NCBI GenBank assembly: GCA_030037105.1 | Contig: JASHRY010000318.1 | Span: 1-5,988, forward strand | Direction of reading: 5' to 3' | Length of the DNA: 5,988 nucleotides | From: Xanthobacteraceae bacterium | GTDB taxonomy: Bacteria; Pseudomonadota; Alphaproteobacteria; Rhizobiales; Xanthobacteraceae | Shown: one piece after another, positions 1 to 5,974 of the stretch | How positions within the stretch are numbered: the stretch's first letter is position 1 | How the letters are laid out: each line of letters opens with the position of its first letter | The notes under the pieces: generated by a model | What the model was told of the DNA's origin: nothing | The model's input: only the letters and a program-made list of their open reading frames with translations | The model's database searches: none | Made by a program: the position numbers and the translations under genes

Positions 1-806
1 CGCAGCGTCGGATCGAGCGTCGAGAACAGCATGTCCGCCGCGGCGACGCTCGCCTGGGTCATGCGGTTGAACAGCGTCGATTTGCCGGCATTGGTGTAGC
101 CGACGAGCGCCACGGTCGGATAAGGCACGCGGCGGCGGCTCTCGCGGTGCAACGCGCGCGTGCGCTTCACTTTGGCAAGCTCGGCCTCGATCTTGGCGAG
201 GCGTTCCTCGATCATGCGGCGGTCGGCTTCGAGCTGGGTCTCGCCCGGCCCGCCGAGAAAGCGGAAGCCGCCGCGCTGGCGCTCGAGATGGGTCCAGGAG
301 CGAACCAGCCGGCCTTTCTGATAGGTCAGATGCGCATGCTCGACCTGCAATGCACCCTCGCGCGTGCGCGCGCGCCGTCCGAAAATCTCCAGAATGAGCC
401 CGGTGCGGTCGAGCACTTTGGCGTTCCAGGCCCTCTCCAGATTGCGCTGCTGCACCGGCGAGAGCGCGCAGTCCATCACCACGATGCCGGCGGCGAGCGT
501 TTTGACGAGTCCAGCGATCTCCTCGACCTTGCCCGTGCCGAGATAGGTCGCCGGCCTGAGCGCGTTGAGCGCGACCACATCGGCTTGCCCGACATCGAGG
601 TCGATGGCGCGGGCAAGCCCAATTGCCTCGTCGAGCCGAGCCGGCGCCGGACGCGCGGCTGACGCCGACTTGGCGGGCGCGCGTCGGAGCACCGGCTCGA
701 TGACGAGCGCGCGGCCGGTCGATAGGCCGCCCGCTCGACCTTCGCCGGCATGCGGGAGCGAGTCGGGCGGGGGAAGCGAGCGCTTATCGCGACGGCGCGG
801 CTCCAA
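1..806 (-). CDS. hflX: GTPase HflX, 3' end missing (runs off left edge)
   Basis: HflX is a ribosome-associated GTPase that splits stalled 70S ribosomes, notably under heat stress. I translated this frame by hand; 268 codons are in the window. The N-terminal HflX domain covers about residues 32-200 and includes LRPATYLGTGKVEEI, DCALSPVQQRNLE and the family signature GGPGETQLEADRR (185-197). A helical linker (198-225) leads into the G domain, with the G1/P-loop GYTNAGKST at 236-244 and FSTLDPTLR at the window edge. G3 to G5 lie outside. The start is inferred as TTG at 806-804, immediately after the hfq TGA and in the same frame. It gives MEPRRRDK and is preceded by AAAAGG 5 nt upstream. No ATG or GTG occurs in frame before the conserved strand ALVIEPVL (33-40). 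Residues about 8-31 are poorly conserved in character and look repeat-derived. The identification is very secure; the start is likely but not proven. Confidence 0.95.
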   Translation of the reverse strand, partial: MEPRRRDKRSLPPPDSLPHAGEGRAGGLSTGRALVIEPVLRRAPAKSASAARPAPARLDEAIGLARAIDLDVGQADVVALNALRPATYLGTGKVEEIAGLVKTLAAGIVVMDCALSPVQQRNLERAWNAKVLDRTGLILEIFGRRARTREGALQVEHAHLTYQKGRLVRSWTHLERQRGGFRFLGGPGETQLEADRRMIEERLAKIEAELAKVKRTRALHRESRRRVPYPTVALVGYTNAGKSTLFNRMTQASVAAADMLFSTLDPTL

Positions 807-1067
807 TCAAACCTTTTCCGCAGCCGGGGCGTCTTCGGCGCCTTCGAACAACTGGACGGGGTGACCGGGCATGATCGTCGAGATGGCATGCTTGTAGACG
901 AGTTGCGAATGCCCGTCGCGACGCAACAGCACGCAGAAATTATCGAACCACGTCACCACGCCCTGCAGCTTCACGCCGTTCACCAGGAAAATGGTGAGCG
1001 GTATCTTGTTCTTGCGGACGTGATTGAGGAAAGTGTCTTGCAGGTTTTGTGCGCGGTCGGCTGCCAT
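807..1067 (-). CDS. hfq: RNA chaperone Hfq
   Basis: Hfq forms a hexameric Sm-like ring that promotes base pairing of small RNAs with mRNAs and affects their stability and translation. The 86-residue product is of normal length for alphaproteobacterial Hfq. It opens with [16 protein letters not shown] (proximal-face helix, Gln10 equivalent to E. coli Gln8). The Sm1 region follows with LVNGVKLQG (28-36) and WFDNF (40-44), then the diagnostic Sm2 motif YKHAIS (58-63). The C-terminal tail (about 67-86) is short and acidic. The ATG at 1067-1065 is chosen because homology begins here, and a weak GGAA (1077-1080) sits 9 nt upstream. The open frame continues upstream to another ATG at 1190, but that extension has no Hfq character. 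The gene sits 303 bp downstream of the aminotransferase gene and directly upstream of hflX, the classic hfq-hflX pair. In diazotrophic relatives Hfq affects nifA expression, which fits a position beside ntrYX. Confidence 0.97.
   Translation of the reverse strand: MAADRAQNLQDTFLNHVRKNKIPLTIFLVNGVKLQGVVTWFDNFCVLLRRDGHSQLVYKHAISTIMPGHPVQLFEGAEDAPAAEKV
812..817 (-). promoter_or_regulatory. Ribosome binding site supporting the hflX TTG start
   Basis: On the minus strand, AAAAGG lies inside the last codons of hfq, 5 nt before the TTG at 806-804. The stop codon TGA of hfq and the TTG are directly adjacent. A terminating ribosome would therefore be placed on the hflX start, which is typical of translational coupling. 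This site is the main reason for choosing TTG, since no ATG or GTG is available upstream of the conserved N-terminal domain. Confidence 0.6.
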
Positions 1068-1123
1068 GGCCGTTGTTTCCGTTCTTGTACCGGGGTCCTG
1101 CCCCGCGGGTCTTTTCTTGCTGC

Positions 1124-1154
1124 CCTTCCCTTCCCGGCTTGGCAGAAGGGAAGG
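1124..1154. repeat. Perfect 10-bp inverted repeat in the hfq leader
   Basis: CCTTCCCTTC at 1124-1133 is exactly complementary in reverse to GAAGGGAAGG at 1145-1154, with an 11-nt loop between them. In a minus-strand transcript the stem would end 56 nt before the hfq ATG. No T-run follows on either strand, so a terminator is unlikely. The shape (C/T-rich arm, CGGCTTGG-like loop, G/A-rich arm) resembles the small interspersed palindromes that are frequent between genes in Hyphomicrobiales. Membership of such a family is an inference. Confidence 0.6.
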
Positions 1155-1257
1155 AGTGGAGTGGATTGAGCTAAAGCAAACCCAACGCAAACCGCACTCA
1201 CGCGATGGGCGATGCCGCGTTCAACCATCCTACAGGTTTGTTTTGCCCGCCTTATTC

Positions 1258-1274
1258 TTGGCCGGCGCGGCCAA
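1258..1274. repeat. Inverted repeat TTGGCC-N5-GGCCAA
   Basis: There are 6-bp perfect arms with a 5-nt centre, GC-rich at the core. It lies just downstream of the candidate -10 of hfq, around the expected transcription start. It could be an operator-like dyad or a leader hairpin, or it could be a chance palindrome in GC-rich DNA. Confidence 0.35.
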
Positions 1275-1276
1275 CT

Positions 1277-1305
1277 ATTAGAGGCTACTGGCAGAGGCGA
1301 TGCAA
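1277..1305 (-). promoter_or_regulatory. Candidate sigma-70 promoter for hfq
   Basis: On the minus strand, TTGCAT (1305-1300) and TCTAAT (1282-1277) are separated by 17 bp. The -10 matches the consensus at five of six bases; the -35 matches only TTG. Transcription would start near 1270 and give a leader of about 200 nt carrying the hairpins described for this region. This is a weak, position-based call. The sequence cannot exclude that hfq is transcribed only from further upstream. Confidence 0.3.
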
Positions 1306-1370
1306 GCCCCGGTTCGCGGCAAAACCGGAACGGAGACCACGTTTTGGCCTGCTCGCCTGATCGCGCCGGT

Positions 1371-2228
1371 TCATCCGGCCTCCGCAAAGCGATGGAATTC
1401 GCGGCGCAGCGCCGTCGCCACCGGCCCCGGCTTGCCGTCACCGATGACGCGGCCGTCGATGCGGACCACGGGCAGCACGATCTGGCTCGCCGCGGTGACG
1501 AAGGCTTCGCGTGCGGCATAGGCTTCCGCGAGCGTGAATGGCCGCTCCTCGAGGCGGAGTCCTTGCTCCTTGATGACGTCGAACAGGACCGTCCGGGTGA
1601 TGCCGCGCAGGATGGCGTGGTCGGCCGGTCGCGTGACCACCGCGCCGGCCGACGTGACGATCCAGGCATTGGCCGCGGCGCCTTCGGTCACGGCGCCGTG
1701 CTGATCGACGAACCAGGCGTCGCGGGCGCCCTGCTCGACCGCGGCCTGCCGCGCCAATACGTTGGGTAGAAGCCCAGTCGTCTTGATGTCGACGCGGCCC
1801 CAGCGGTTGTCCGGCACACTGACGACCGCGATGCCTTTGCCGGCCAACGCCTCGTTGCGCACCCTGTCGAGCGCGCGCGCCGTCACCACCATGCTCGGCG
1901 CCACTTCCAGCGCCGGAAACGCGTGGTCGCGCCGCGCCACCCCGCGGGTCACCTGCAGGTAGACGATGCCGTAGCCGACGCGGTTTTTTGCAATCACCTC
2001 GCGCAGCACGATGTCGAGCGCGGCGAGCGACATCGGCATGCGGATGCGCAATTCGGCGAGCGAGCGCTGCAGCCGCGCCAGATGACGCCGTGCCTCGATG
2101 AGTCGCCCGCCCCGTACCTCGCAGACTTCATAGACGCCGTCGGCGAACTGGTAGCCGCGATCCTCGACGTGGACCTTGGCCTCCCGCATCGGCAGGTAGC
2201 GGCCGTTGACATAGGCTATCCGGCTCAT
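1371..2228 (-). CDS. dat: D-amino-acid aminotransferase (fold-type IV PLP enzyme)
   Basis: The enzyme is predicted to transfer amino groups between D-amino acids and 2-oxo acids (EC 2.6.1.21; typically D-alanine plus 2-oxoglutarate giving pyruvate plus D-glutamate) in the cytoplasm. It is 285 residues long, the usual size. Near the N-terminus is EDRGYQFADGVYEV (22-35), matching the family's RGYQFGDGVYEV. The R-x-H pair at 100-102, in TRGVARRDHAFP, is the carboxylate-binding signature separating D-alanine aminotransferases from branched-chain enzymes. The PLP-binding lysine is K149 in VDIKTTGLLPNVLA, and TEGAAANAW (181-189) supplies the conserved Glu182. The ATG at 2228 starts exactly where homology begins (MSRIAYVNGRY) but lacks a Shine-Dalgarno sequence, because a heptamer array abuts it. 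The gene lies 120 bp downstream of ntrX and upstream of hfq. A D-amino acid lyase or branched-chain transaminase is less likely given the R-x-H motif; real substrates are untested. Confidence 0.9.
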   Translation of the reverse strand: MSRIAYVNGRYLPMREAKVHVEDRGYQFADGVYEVCEVRGGRLIEARRHLARLQRSLAELRIRMPMSLAALDIVLREVIAKNRVGYGIVYLQVTRGVARRDHAFPALEVAPSMVVTARALDRVRNEALAGKGIAVVSVPDNRWGRVDIKTTGLLPNVLARQAAVEQGARDAWFVDQHGAVTEGAAANAWIVTSAGAVVTRPADHAILRGITRTVLFDVIKEQGLRLEERPFTLAEAYAAREAFVTAASQIVLPVVRIDGRVIGDGKPGPVATALRREFHRFAEAG

Positions 2229-2345
2229 CGGACGACAGCGGACGGACGATAGACCACGGAAAACAGCGGACAGACGACAGAAGACGGAGAACGGATGGCG
2301 CCGGGACTTCCTATCTGTCCTCTGTCGTCTGCCATCCGTCGTCCG
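2229..2345. repeat. Two opposed arrays of degenerate 7-bp repeats between ntrX and dat
   Basis: On the plus strand, 2229-2298 divides without gaps into ten heptamers: cggacga, cagcgga, cggacga, tagacca, cggaaaa, cagcgga, cagacga, cagaaga, cggagaa, cggatgg. On the minus strand, 2345-2311 divides into five: cggacga, cggatgg, cagacga, cagagga, cagatag. Over the 15 units position 3 is always G, position 2 always a purine, and position 1 is C in 14. A 12-bp spacer (2299-2310) separates the arrays. Because they face each other, a transcript can fold in several registers. The longest stem pairs 2271-2285 with 2317-2331 (14 of 15 bp), and 2291-2299 pairs perfectly with 2331-2339 as an alternative. 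The element fills the gap: it begins 3 bp after the ntrX stop and ends at the base next to the dat ATG. I do not recognise it as a named family. No T-run fits a terminator. Confidence 0.8.
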
Positions 2346-2348
2346 CCC

Positions 2349-3719
2349 TTAGTCGATCCCCAGCGCCTTGAGCTTGCGGTGCAGCGCCGAGCGCTCCATG
2401 CCGACGAATTCGGCGGTGCGCGAGATATTGCCGTCGAAGCGTTTGATTTGCGCCAGGAGGTATTCGCGTTCGAACACTTCCCGCGCCTCGCGTAGGGCGA
2501 GACTCATGAGGCGCTCGCCGCCGTTGCCGTTCGGCATCGAGGGAATCATGGAACCGACGTCCGTCGGCAACATCGCCGCCGTGATGACGGCATCCGGCTC
2601 GCCGCCGGCGAGAATCATCAGCCGCTCGATGTTGTTGCGCAGTTGCCGCACATTGCCGGGCCAATCGTGCGACTGCAGCACGGCAAGCGCATCGGCGCCG
2701 ATCCTGCGTTTAGGCAGGCCGGTAGTGTGCGAAATCTGCGTCATGAAATATTCGACGAGTTCGGAAACGTCCTCGCGTCGCTCGGCGAGCGGCGGCACCC
2801 GGATCGGCACCACGGACAGCCGATGATAGAGGTCCTCGCGGAATTTTCCCGCCGCGATGTCGGCCTCGATATTGCGGCTGGTGGAGGAGATGATACGCAC
2901 ATCGACCGTGACCTTGGTGCTGCCGCCCACGCGCTGAAAGGTCTGGTCGACCAGGACGTGCAGAATCTTGTTCTGTGTCTCACGCGGCATCTCGGCGATC
3001 TCGTCGATGAACAGCGTGCCGCCATGGGCCTCTTCGAGCGCGCCGACCCTGCGGCGTTGGGTGCCGTTTCCCGCCTCGACGCCGAACAGCTCGACCTCCA
3101 TGTGCTCCGGCGTGATGGCGGCGGCGTTGATCACGACGAACGGTCCGTTGGCGCGCTCGGAGAGCGCGTGAATGGTGCGGGCGGCGAGTTCCTTGCCGCT
3201 GCCCGGGGGCCCGACGATGAGAACGCGACTGTTGGTCGGCGCGACTTTCCCAATTGTATGCCGCAGTTGATTGATGGCGGACGAGTGGCCGATGAGCGTG
3301 GTGGCGAGCGGGGCGATCTGCTTGAGCTCCCTTACCTCGCGCTTGAGCCGCGAGTTCTCCAGCGCCCGTTCGGCGACGAGGATGAGCCGATCGGCCTTGA
3401 AGGGCTTCTCAATGAAGTCGTAGGCGCCGCGCTTGATGGCGGACACCGCGGTCTCGATGTTGCCGTGGCCGGAGATCATCACGATCGGCAGTTCGGGATG
3501 CTCCTGCTTGAGCGCGTCGAGCAGTTGCAAGCCGTCAAGCCGGCTGCCCTGCAGCCAGATATCGAGGAACACGAGATTGGGGCGGCGCGCGACGACGGCG
3601 GCAAGCGCCGCGTCGCCGTTGGCCGCCGTCCGCGTGCCGTGGCCCTCGTCCTGCAGGATGCCGGCGACCAGATCGCGGATGTCGGCCTCATCGTCGACGA
3701 TCAGGATATCGGACGCCAT
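2349..3719 (-). CDS. ntrX: Response regulator NtrX (NtrC family, no GAFTGA)
   Basis: NtrX is the cytoplasmic DNA-binding partner of NtrY and controls nitrogen, microaerobic and cell-envelope genes in alphaproteobacteria. It is 456 residues from the chosen ATG. The receiver domain (about 1-120) has the acidic pocket DDE (9-11), phosphoacceptor D53 in VFLDIW and K105 in EKPF. The AAA+ domain (about 143-370) has Walker A GPPGSGKE (170-177), Walker B TLFIDE (235-240), FREDLYHRL (293-301) and WPGNVRQL (353-360). Where NtrC-type activators carry GAFTGA after ELFG, this protein reads VEAGNGTQRRR (214-224). A Fis-type helix-turn-helix ends the protein (about 432-453, GNISRTAEFVGMERSALHRK). The ATG at 3719 gives MASDILIVDDE, the usual NtrX beginning. 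A GTG at 3725 overlapping the ntrY stop would add two residues. The 2-bp spacing from ntrY indicates co-transcription and probably coupled translation. Confidence 0.95.
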   Translation of the reverse strand: MASDILIVDDEADIRDLVAGILQDEGHGTRTAANGDAALAAVVARRPNLVFLDIWLQGSRLDGLQLLDALKQEHPELPIVMISGHGNIETAVSAIKRGAYDFIEKPFKADRLILVAERALENSRLKREVRELKQIAPLATTLIGHSSAINQLRHTIGKVAPTNSRVLIVGPPGSGKELAARTIHALSERANGPFVVINAAAITPEHMEVELFGVEAGNGTQRRRVGALEEAHGGTLFIDEIAEMPRETQNKILHVLVDQTFQRVGGSTKVTVDVRIISSTSRNIEADIAAGKFREDLYHRLSVVPIRVPPLAERREDVSELVEYFMTQISHTTGLPKRRIGADALAVLQSHDWPGNVRQLRNNIERLMILAGGEPDAVITAAMLPTDVGSMIPSMPNGNGGERLMSLALREAREVFEREYLLAQIKRFDGNISRTAEFVGMERSALHRKLKALGID

Positions 3720-3721
3720 GG

Positions 3722-5965
3722 TCACACCGCCGCTTTGCGCAGTTCTGCCGACTCGGCGGCGATCGGCTCAGCCGTAAAGCGCAACTGCATCCATGCGCCG
3801 CGGGCGCCGGCGGCTTTTTCCGAGGCGTCGCGCAGCTCGATACGCCCGCCGTGCTCCTCGAGAATGCGGCCGACAATGGCGAGTCCGAGCCCGGTGCCCT
3901 TCTCGCGCGTCGTCACGTAGGGCTCAAGCAGGCGGGCGCGGTTGTCCTTGGGAAGGCCGACGCCATTGTCGATCACGTCGATGACGACTTCCTTGCCGTC
4001 GTGACGCGCGCTCACCGTGACGCGACCGCGTCCGAGCGCGGCGGGCGGCACCGCGCCGATCGCTTCGGTCGCGTTTTTGATGATGTTGGTGAGCGCCTGG
4101 GAAATCAGCCGCCGGTCGAAGCGCGCCGGCATATTCTCGGCCGGCAGCTCGACCTCGAAGTCGATGTCCGGATGGCCGACGCGCATCAGGAAGACGACCT
4201 GACGCACGGTGTCGGCCACGTCTTCGGCGGCGATGACGGGCGTGGGCATGCGCGCGAAGCGCGAGAATTCGTCGACCATGCGCTTGATGTCGTCGACCTG
4301 ACGCACGATGGTCTCTGTGCATTGCTCGAACACCGCGGGATCGTCGGCGATCACGCCGCGGTACTTGCGGCGCAGCCGCTCGGCGGACAATTGGATCGGC
4401 GTGAGCGGATTCTTGATCTCATGGGCGATGCGCCGCGCGATATCGGCCCAGGCCGAGGAGCGTTGGGCGAGCACGAGTTCGGTGATGTCGTCGATGGTAA
4501 TGACGTAGCCGTGGTCGGATTCGGCGGCTTGTTCACTGGTCACCCGCACCGAGAAATTCCGCTCCTGGCCGCTGCGGTTGACCGCGACCTGGCGCTGGAC
4601 CAGGCGCTGGTTGCCGTTGCGCGCGGCGTGAAAAATATCGGCGAGCTCCGGCGCGATCTCGCCGAGAGGCTGGCCGAGCACGTCGCTTTCCGTTCGCGCG
4701 ATCAACCGCTCGGCCGAGCGGTTGAGAATGGTGATGCGGCCGTCGGCGTTGACGCCGATGACTCCGGCCGAGGCGCCGGCCAGCACCGCTTCGGTGAAGC
4801 GCCGCCGGCTGTCGATCAAATCCCGCGCCCGCACGATGTCGTCGTGCTGCGTGCGCAATTCCTGCGTCATTTTGTTGAAGGTCTCGCCGAGCTGGGCGAG
4901 ATCGCCCTCGGAACGGCGGATCGGCACCTGGACCTGGAGATTGCCGGTCGAGACCACATTGGCGGCGCCGATCAGGCGGCGGATCGGGGCGACCAGCCGG
5001 TTGGCGAAATCGAGACCGATCCAGGCCGAGGAGAGAAGAACGATGAGCGCGATGACCGAGAACATCAACCAGAAGGCAATCTGGATGCCGAGGCGGCGCG
5101 CTTCGAGATTGGCGTATTCCCCGACGCTCTCCTGCGTGGCGCGCAATTGTTGGACGACGCGCGGATCGAGCATGCGCGCGACGTAAAGGTAGGTGTCGTC
5201 ATAGCCGTGCAGCTTGACCGCGGCGGCGACGTGGTTGCCTTCCGCAATGAGCGCGACCTGCGGCTCGGTTTCGGTAATCTTCTCCAGGAGCTGCTTCGAA
5301 GGGAGCACGATCGCCTTGTCCATCTTGACGTCGGCGCGCTCTATGGTCGAGCCGTCGGAGTGGATCATCAGAGCGGCGGAGAGGCCGCGGGCCGTGGCTT
5401 GCGCGGTGAAAAATTTTTGGAAACGCTCCCGGTCCTGATCGAACATGGGCTTGGCGCGGCTGATGTCGAAGGCCATGGCCAGGATCTCGCCGCGGATCGC
5501 CTGGACATGCTCGCTCACATAGGCATCGGCCACGATCAGCGACTGCTCGATCATGGCCCTGGTGCGGGTCGAGAAGAAGCGGTCGAGGGCGCGATCGAGC
5601 GTCGTCGACGCCACGATGGCGACGAGGATGGTTGGAACCGCGGCGATCACCGCAAACAGGCCGACGATTTGAATGTGCAGTCGCGAGCCGGCATAGCCGC
5701 GCCGGCGCGCCCGCACTACCATCCAAACCTCCCGCCCGATGATGGCGAGCAGGAAAAGCCCGGTCGCGGCGTTGCCGAGGAGGAGCTTGACCACGACTTC
5801 GTGAACCGGCGCGATCGGAGTCATGCCGGAAAGCACGAGGAAGGTAGCGGTAGCGGAGAGAAGCGCGATGCCGACCGCGAGCGCGCCGATGAGCCGGGAG
5901 GCGACCCGCGAAGGTACCGCTGCAGCCGGGTCGAGCGGCGGGGCGACCTGATCGACAGTCGTCAT
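3722..5965 (-). CDS. ntrY: Sensor histidine kinase NtrY
   Basis: NtrY is an inner-membrane kinase that phosphorylates NtrX in response to nitrogen or redox/oxygen status. It is 747 residues, normal for the family. Membrane segments lie at about 24-46, 57-84, 97-119 and 292-316. A periplasmic sensor region (about 120-290) lies between the third and fourth. HAMP follows (about 316-370, with NRLVAPIRRL), then PAS (about 388-495, with VNADGRITILNRSAERL). The HisKA domain carries the phosphoacceptor H515 in RRIAHEIKNPLTP. The ATPase domain has the N box NIIKNA (627-632), G1 DNGVGL (666-671) and G2 GTGLGL (690-695). All catalytic motifs are intact. The PAS in relatives can bind haem; this is not determinable here. 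The ATG at 5965 has AAGG 5 nt upstream. Only 23 bases upstream are visible; ntrB and ntrC would be expected there in this lineage. Confidence 0.97.
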   Translation of the reverse strand: MTTVDQVAPPLDPAAAVPSRVASRLIGALAVGIALLSATATFLVLSGMTPIAPVHEVVVKLLLGNAATGLFLLAIIGREVWMVVRARRRGYAGSRLHIQIVGLFAVIAAVPTILVAIVASTTLDRALDRFFSTRTRAMIEQSLIVADAYVSEHVQAIRGEILAMAFDISRAKPMFDQDRERFQKFFTAQATARGLSAALMIHSDGSTIERADVKMDKAIVLPSKQLLEKITETEPQVALIAEGNHVAAAVKLHGYDDTYLYVARMLDPRVVQQLRATQESVGEYANLEARRLGIQIAFWLMFSVIALIVLLSSAWIGLDFANRLVAPIRRLIGAANVVSTGNLQVQVPIRRSEGDLAQLGETFNKMTQELRTQHDDIVRARDLIDSRRRFTEAVLAGASAGVIGVNADGRITILNRSAERLIARTESDVLGQPLGEIAPELADIFHAARNGNQRLVQRQVAVNRSGQERNFSVRVTSEQAAESDHGYVITIDDITELVLAQRSSAWADIARRIAHEIKNPLTPIQLSAERLRRKYRGVIADDPAVFEQCTETIVRQVDDIKRMVDEFSRFARMPTPVIAAEDVADTVRQVVFLMRVGHPDIDFEVELPAENMPARFDRRLISQALTNIIKNATEAIGAVPPAALGRGRVTVSARHDGKEVVIDVIDNGVGLPKDNRARLLEPYVTTREKGTGLGLAIVGRILEEHGGRIELRDASEKAAGARGAWMQLRFTAEPIAAESAELRKAAV

Positions 5966-5970
5966 GGGCG

Positions 5971-5974
5971 CCTT
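5971..5974 (-). promoter_or_regulatory. Ribosome binding site of ntrY
   Basis: AAGG on the minus strand lies 5 nt before the ATG at 5965-5963 and supports this start. No promoter can be judged because the window ends 14 bases further on. Confidence 0.55.

Larger units (their letters stand above)
1068..1370. other. 303-bp non-coding stretch: hfq upstream region
   Basis: I see no credible gene here. Open frames crossing it are extensions or shadows of hfq and the aminotransferase gene. It holds several inverted repeats. GCCGG/CCGGC (1365-1369 with 1375-1379) flanks the aminotransferase stop. CCGGTT/AACCGG (1309-1314 with 1323-1328) follows. TTGGCC/GGCCAA (1258-1263 with 1269-1274) has a 5-nt loop. 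CGGGG/CCCCG (1091-1095 with 1101-1105) lies near the hfq start. A 10-bp purine/pyrimidine stem is listed separately. None is followed by a clear T-run on the minus strand, so no intrinsic terminator can be called for the aminotransferase gene. The length and a candidate promoter suggest that hfq has its own transcription start here. Confidence 0.6.

Noticed and set aside
147..662. 171-codon plus-strand open frame opposite hflX
   Set aside because: The minus strand here encodes clear HflX motifs, including the GETQLE signature; the plus-strand frame has no supporting features.
476..889. 137-codon minus-strand open frame spanning hfq and hflX
   Set aside because: It is out of frame with both genes and its translation is low-complexity and Ser/Arg/Pro-rich. 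It only shows up because the hflX start is a TTG and hflX is cut by the window edge.
1068..1190. N-terminal extension of hfq to the in-frame ATG at 1190
   Set aside because: The 41 added residues lack Hfq similarity and overlap the leader hairpins. Hfq homology begins exactly at the ATG at 1067.
1212..1769. 185-codon plus-strand open frame across the dat-hfq gap and the 3' part of dat
   Set aside because: Most of it is antisense to the conserved aminotransferase C-terminal half and its translation shows no domain.
2271..2331. Intrinsic terminator after ntrX
   Set aside because: A long stem can form, but no T-run follows on the minus strand at the base of the stem, and the pairing is explained by the opposed heptamer arrays.
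2229..2345. CRISPR array
   Set aside because: Units are 7 bp with no spacers, occur in both orientations, and have no cas genes nearby.
2643..3920. 425-codon open frame on the plus strand, antisense to ntrX and the end of ntrY
   Set aside because: It is the complement-frame shadow of GC-rich coding DNA. The translation has no recognisable domain, and it crosses two confidently identified genes.
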